From JAVBMU01 sp031551755 (lineage in GTDB: Bacteria; Actinomycetota; Actinomycetes; Actinomycetales; Cellulomonadaceae), in contig JAVBNE010000010.1 in NCBI GenBank assembly GCA_031551755.1, forward strand, positions 1 through 42,358: 42,358 nt of DNA, written 5' to 3'. The notes under the pieces were generated by a model. The model was not told where the DNA came from, made no database searches, and saw only the letters and a list, made by a program, of their open reading frames with translations. The translations under genes were made by a program, and so were the position numbers. Positions 41,724-42,358 of this stretch are shown in pieces; within the stretch, counting starts at the first letter, position 1, and each line of letters opens with the position of its first letter.

Positions 41724-41750
41724 CTGGCACTCGCCTTGACCGAGTGCTAA
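41724..41750. promoter_or_regulatory. CIRCE operator (HrcA binding site)
   Basis: CTGGCACTC, a 9-base spacer and GAGTGCTAA match the CIRCE consensus TTAGCACTC-N9-GAGTGCTAA at seven of nine and nine of nine positions. HrcA bound here represses groES/groEL until heat shock. It overlaps the promoter below. Confidence 0.92.
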
Positions 41751-41764
41751 CGGCGACCTAGATT
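41736..41764 (+). promoter_or_regulatory. groES promoter within CIRCE
   Basis: TTGACC (41736-41741) lies in the CIRCE spacer and TAGATT (41759-41764) follows after exactly 17 bases. This is the clearest sigma-70-type promoter in the window. The leader of about 110 bases ends in AGGGGAGG before GTG 41880. Confidence 0.8.
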
Positions 41765-41879
41765 GACACGGAAGGCACGTTCAGTGCCGAGCGTGACCAG
41801 CCTCCGGCACCCGCGACGACGGTGGCCGTTCGCGCACAACCATCCGTAGCAGTTCTCACAGCGAAAGGGGAGGTCCGAC

Positions 41880-42176
41880 GTGTCGGTCCCCATCAAGCCG
41901 CTCGAGGACCGGATCGTCGTGAAGGCCCTTGAGGCCGAGACCACGACGGCATCCGGTCTGGTCATCCCGGACACCGCCAAGGAGAAGCCCCAGGAGGGCG
42001 AGGTCCTGGCTGTCGGCCCGGGCCGTGTCGACGACAACGGCAACCGCGTCCCGCTGGACGTGGCGGTCGGCGACAAGGTGATTTACAGCAAGTACGGCGG
42101 CACCGAGGTCAAGTACGGCGGCGAGGACTACCTGGTCCTCTCCGCCCGGGATGTCCTCGCCGTCGTCGTCAGCTGA
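41880..42176 (+). CDS. groES: Co-chaperonin GroES
   Basis: The 98-residue protein is the standard 10-kDa lid of the GroEL chaperonin. It opens SVPIKPLEDRIVVKALEAE, has the mobile loop TTASGLVIPDTAKEKPQEG at about 21-40, then EVLAVGPGR and the closing GEDYLVLSARDVLAVV. The GTG start follows AGGGGAGG with seven bases of spacing. Regulation by HrcA through CIRCE is strongly indicated. groEL is not within the window: 20 bases after the stop the sequence becomes an unreliable G/C tract. Confidence 0.98.
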   Translation: MSVPIKPLEDRIVVKALEAETTTASGLVIPDTAKEKPQEGEVLAVGPGRVDDNGNRVPLDVAVGDKVIYSKYGGTEVKYGGEDYLVLSARDVLAVVVS

Positions 42177-42358
42177 CGTAGACGCCGAGACGGGGGGCGC
42201 CCGGCCCCGGGGGGGGGGCGCCCGGGGGGGGTGGGTGGGGGGGTGGCGGGGGGGGGGGCCCCCCCCCCGCCCTCAGCCCCCAAAACACCCCGGGGGCCCC
42301 CCCCCCCGGGGGGGGGGCCACCCCGTCTCGGCGTCTACGTCAGCTGACGACGACGGCG
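42158..42358. repeat. 38-bp inverted repeat around a G/C homopolymer tract at the window end
   Basis: Bases 42158-42195 (end of groES and 19 bases beyond) return as an exact reverse complement at 42321-42358. The 125 bases between are nearly only runs of G and C. There is no coding frame or plausible terminator design; a fold-back at a contig end or a sequencing artefact is the simplest reading. Confidence 0.9.

Noticed and set aside
42196..42320. Natural telomere-like hairpin or GroES terminator at the window end
   Set aside because: The stem copies coding sequence exactly and the loop is made of homopolymer runs. An assembly or sequencing artefact explains this better.

Overview
The window is high-GC actinobacterial DNA (Actinomycetota). 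The order eno – DivIC-like septum protein – DUF501 protein – ppx, the cluster nnr – pseudouridine synthase – alr – tsaE – tsaB – rimI – tsaD, an F420-type LLM oxidoreductase, many GTG starts and a CIRCE-controlled groES all fit that phylum. A member of Propionibacteriales is plausible, but the sequence alone does not fix a genus.

Layout. 1-6549 is the end of a cell-surface/exopolysaccharide region: a 5'-truncated PKD-domain protein, a membrane-anchored DUF4352-like protein, a Wzy/O-antigen-ligase-like membrane protein, a Wzz–BY-kinase fusion and a membrane-anchored beta-helix protein. The matching low-molecular-weight tyrosine phosphatase (11324-11896) and a TagD-like nucleotidyltransferase (12124-12573) lie on the far side of mfd (6587-10165) and of a lipoprotein paralogous to the 844-1578 product. 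12622-14865 encodes a MacB-type ABC ATPase and permease. 15194-18835 is the eno/DivIC/DUF501/ppx block, followed by a DedA protein. A membrane PH-like protein and coaA run leftward and glmS–acpS run rightward from a compact divergent promoter region.

23943-29544 is the main accessory locus. It holds a small secreted two-cysteine protein, two lipoproteins, a MacA/HlyD-like adaptor with a peptidoglycan-binding domain, an ABC ATPase and an FtsX-like permease. The genes are on one strand and mostly overlap by a few bases. It looks like a dedicated export or envelope-defence system with its own secreted factor, and I cannot assign it to a described family. It is the best candidate for an undescribed system here.

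29570-39172 is housekeeping: an LLM oxidoreductase, then metabolite repair (nnr), RNA modification, alanine racemase and the t6A tRNA-modification set (tsaE, tsaB, tsaD). RimI is fused to a complete two-domain sulfurtransferase. A RutE-like nitroreductase sits on the opposite strand. 39265-41674 (leftward) encodes a GCS2-type glutamate–cysteine ligase and a THUMP-like methyltransferase. groES starts at 41880 behind a CIRCE operator.

The last 180 bases or so are a G/C homopolymer tract closed by a 38-bp inverted copy of the groES 3' end, most likely an assembly fold-back. Two intergenic copies of a four-unit palindromic repeat (10223-10293, 37966-38037) and a recurring '-10 hexamer, six bases, start codon' arrangement typical of leaderless transcripts are the main non-coding signals.
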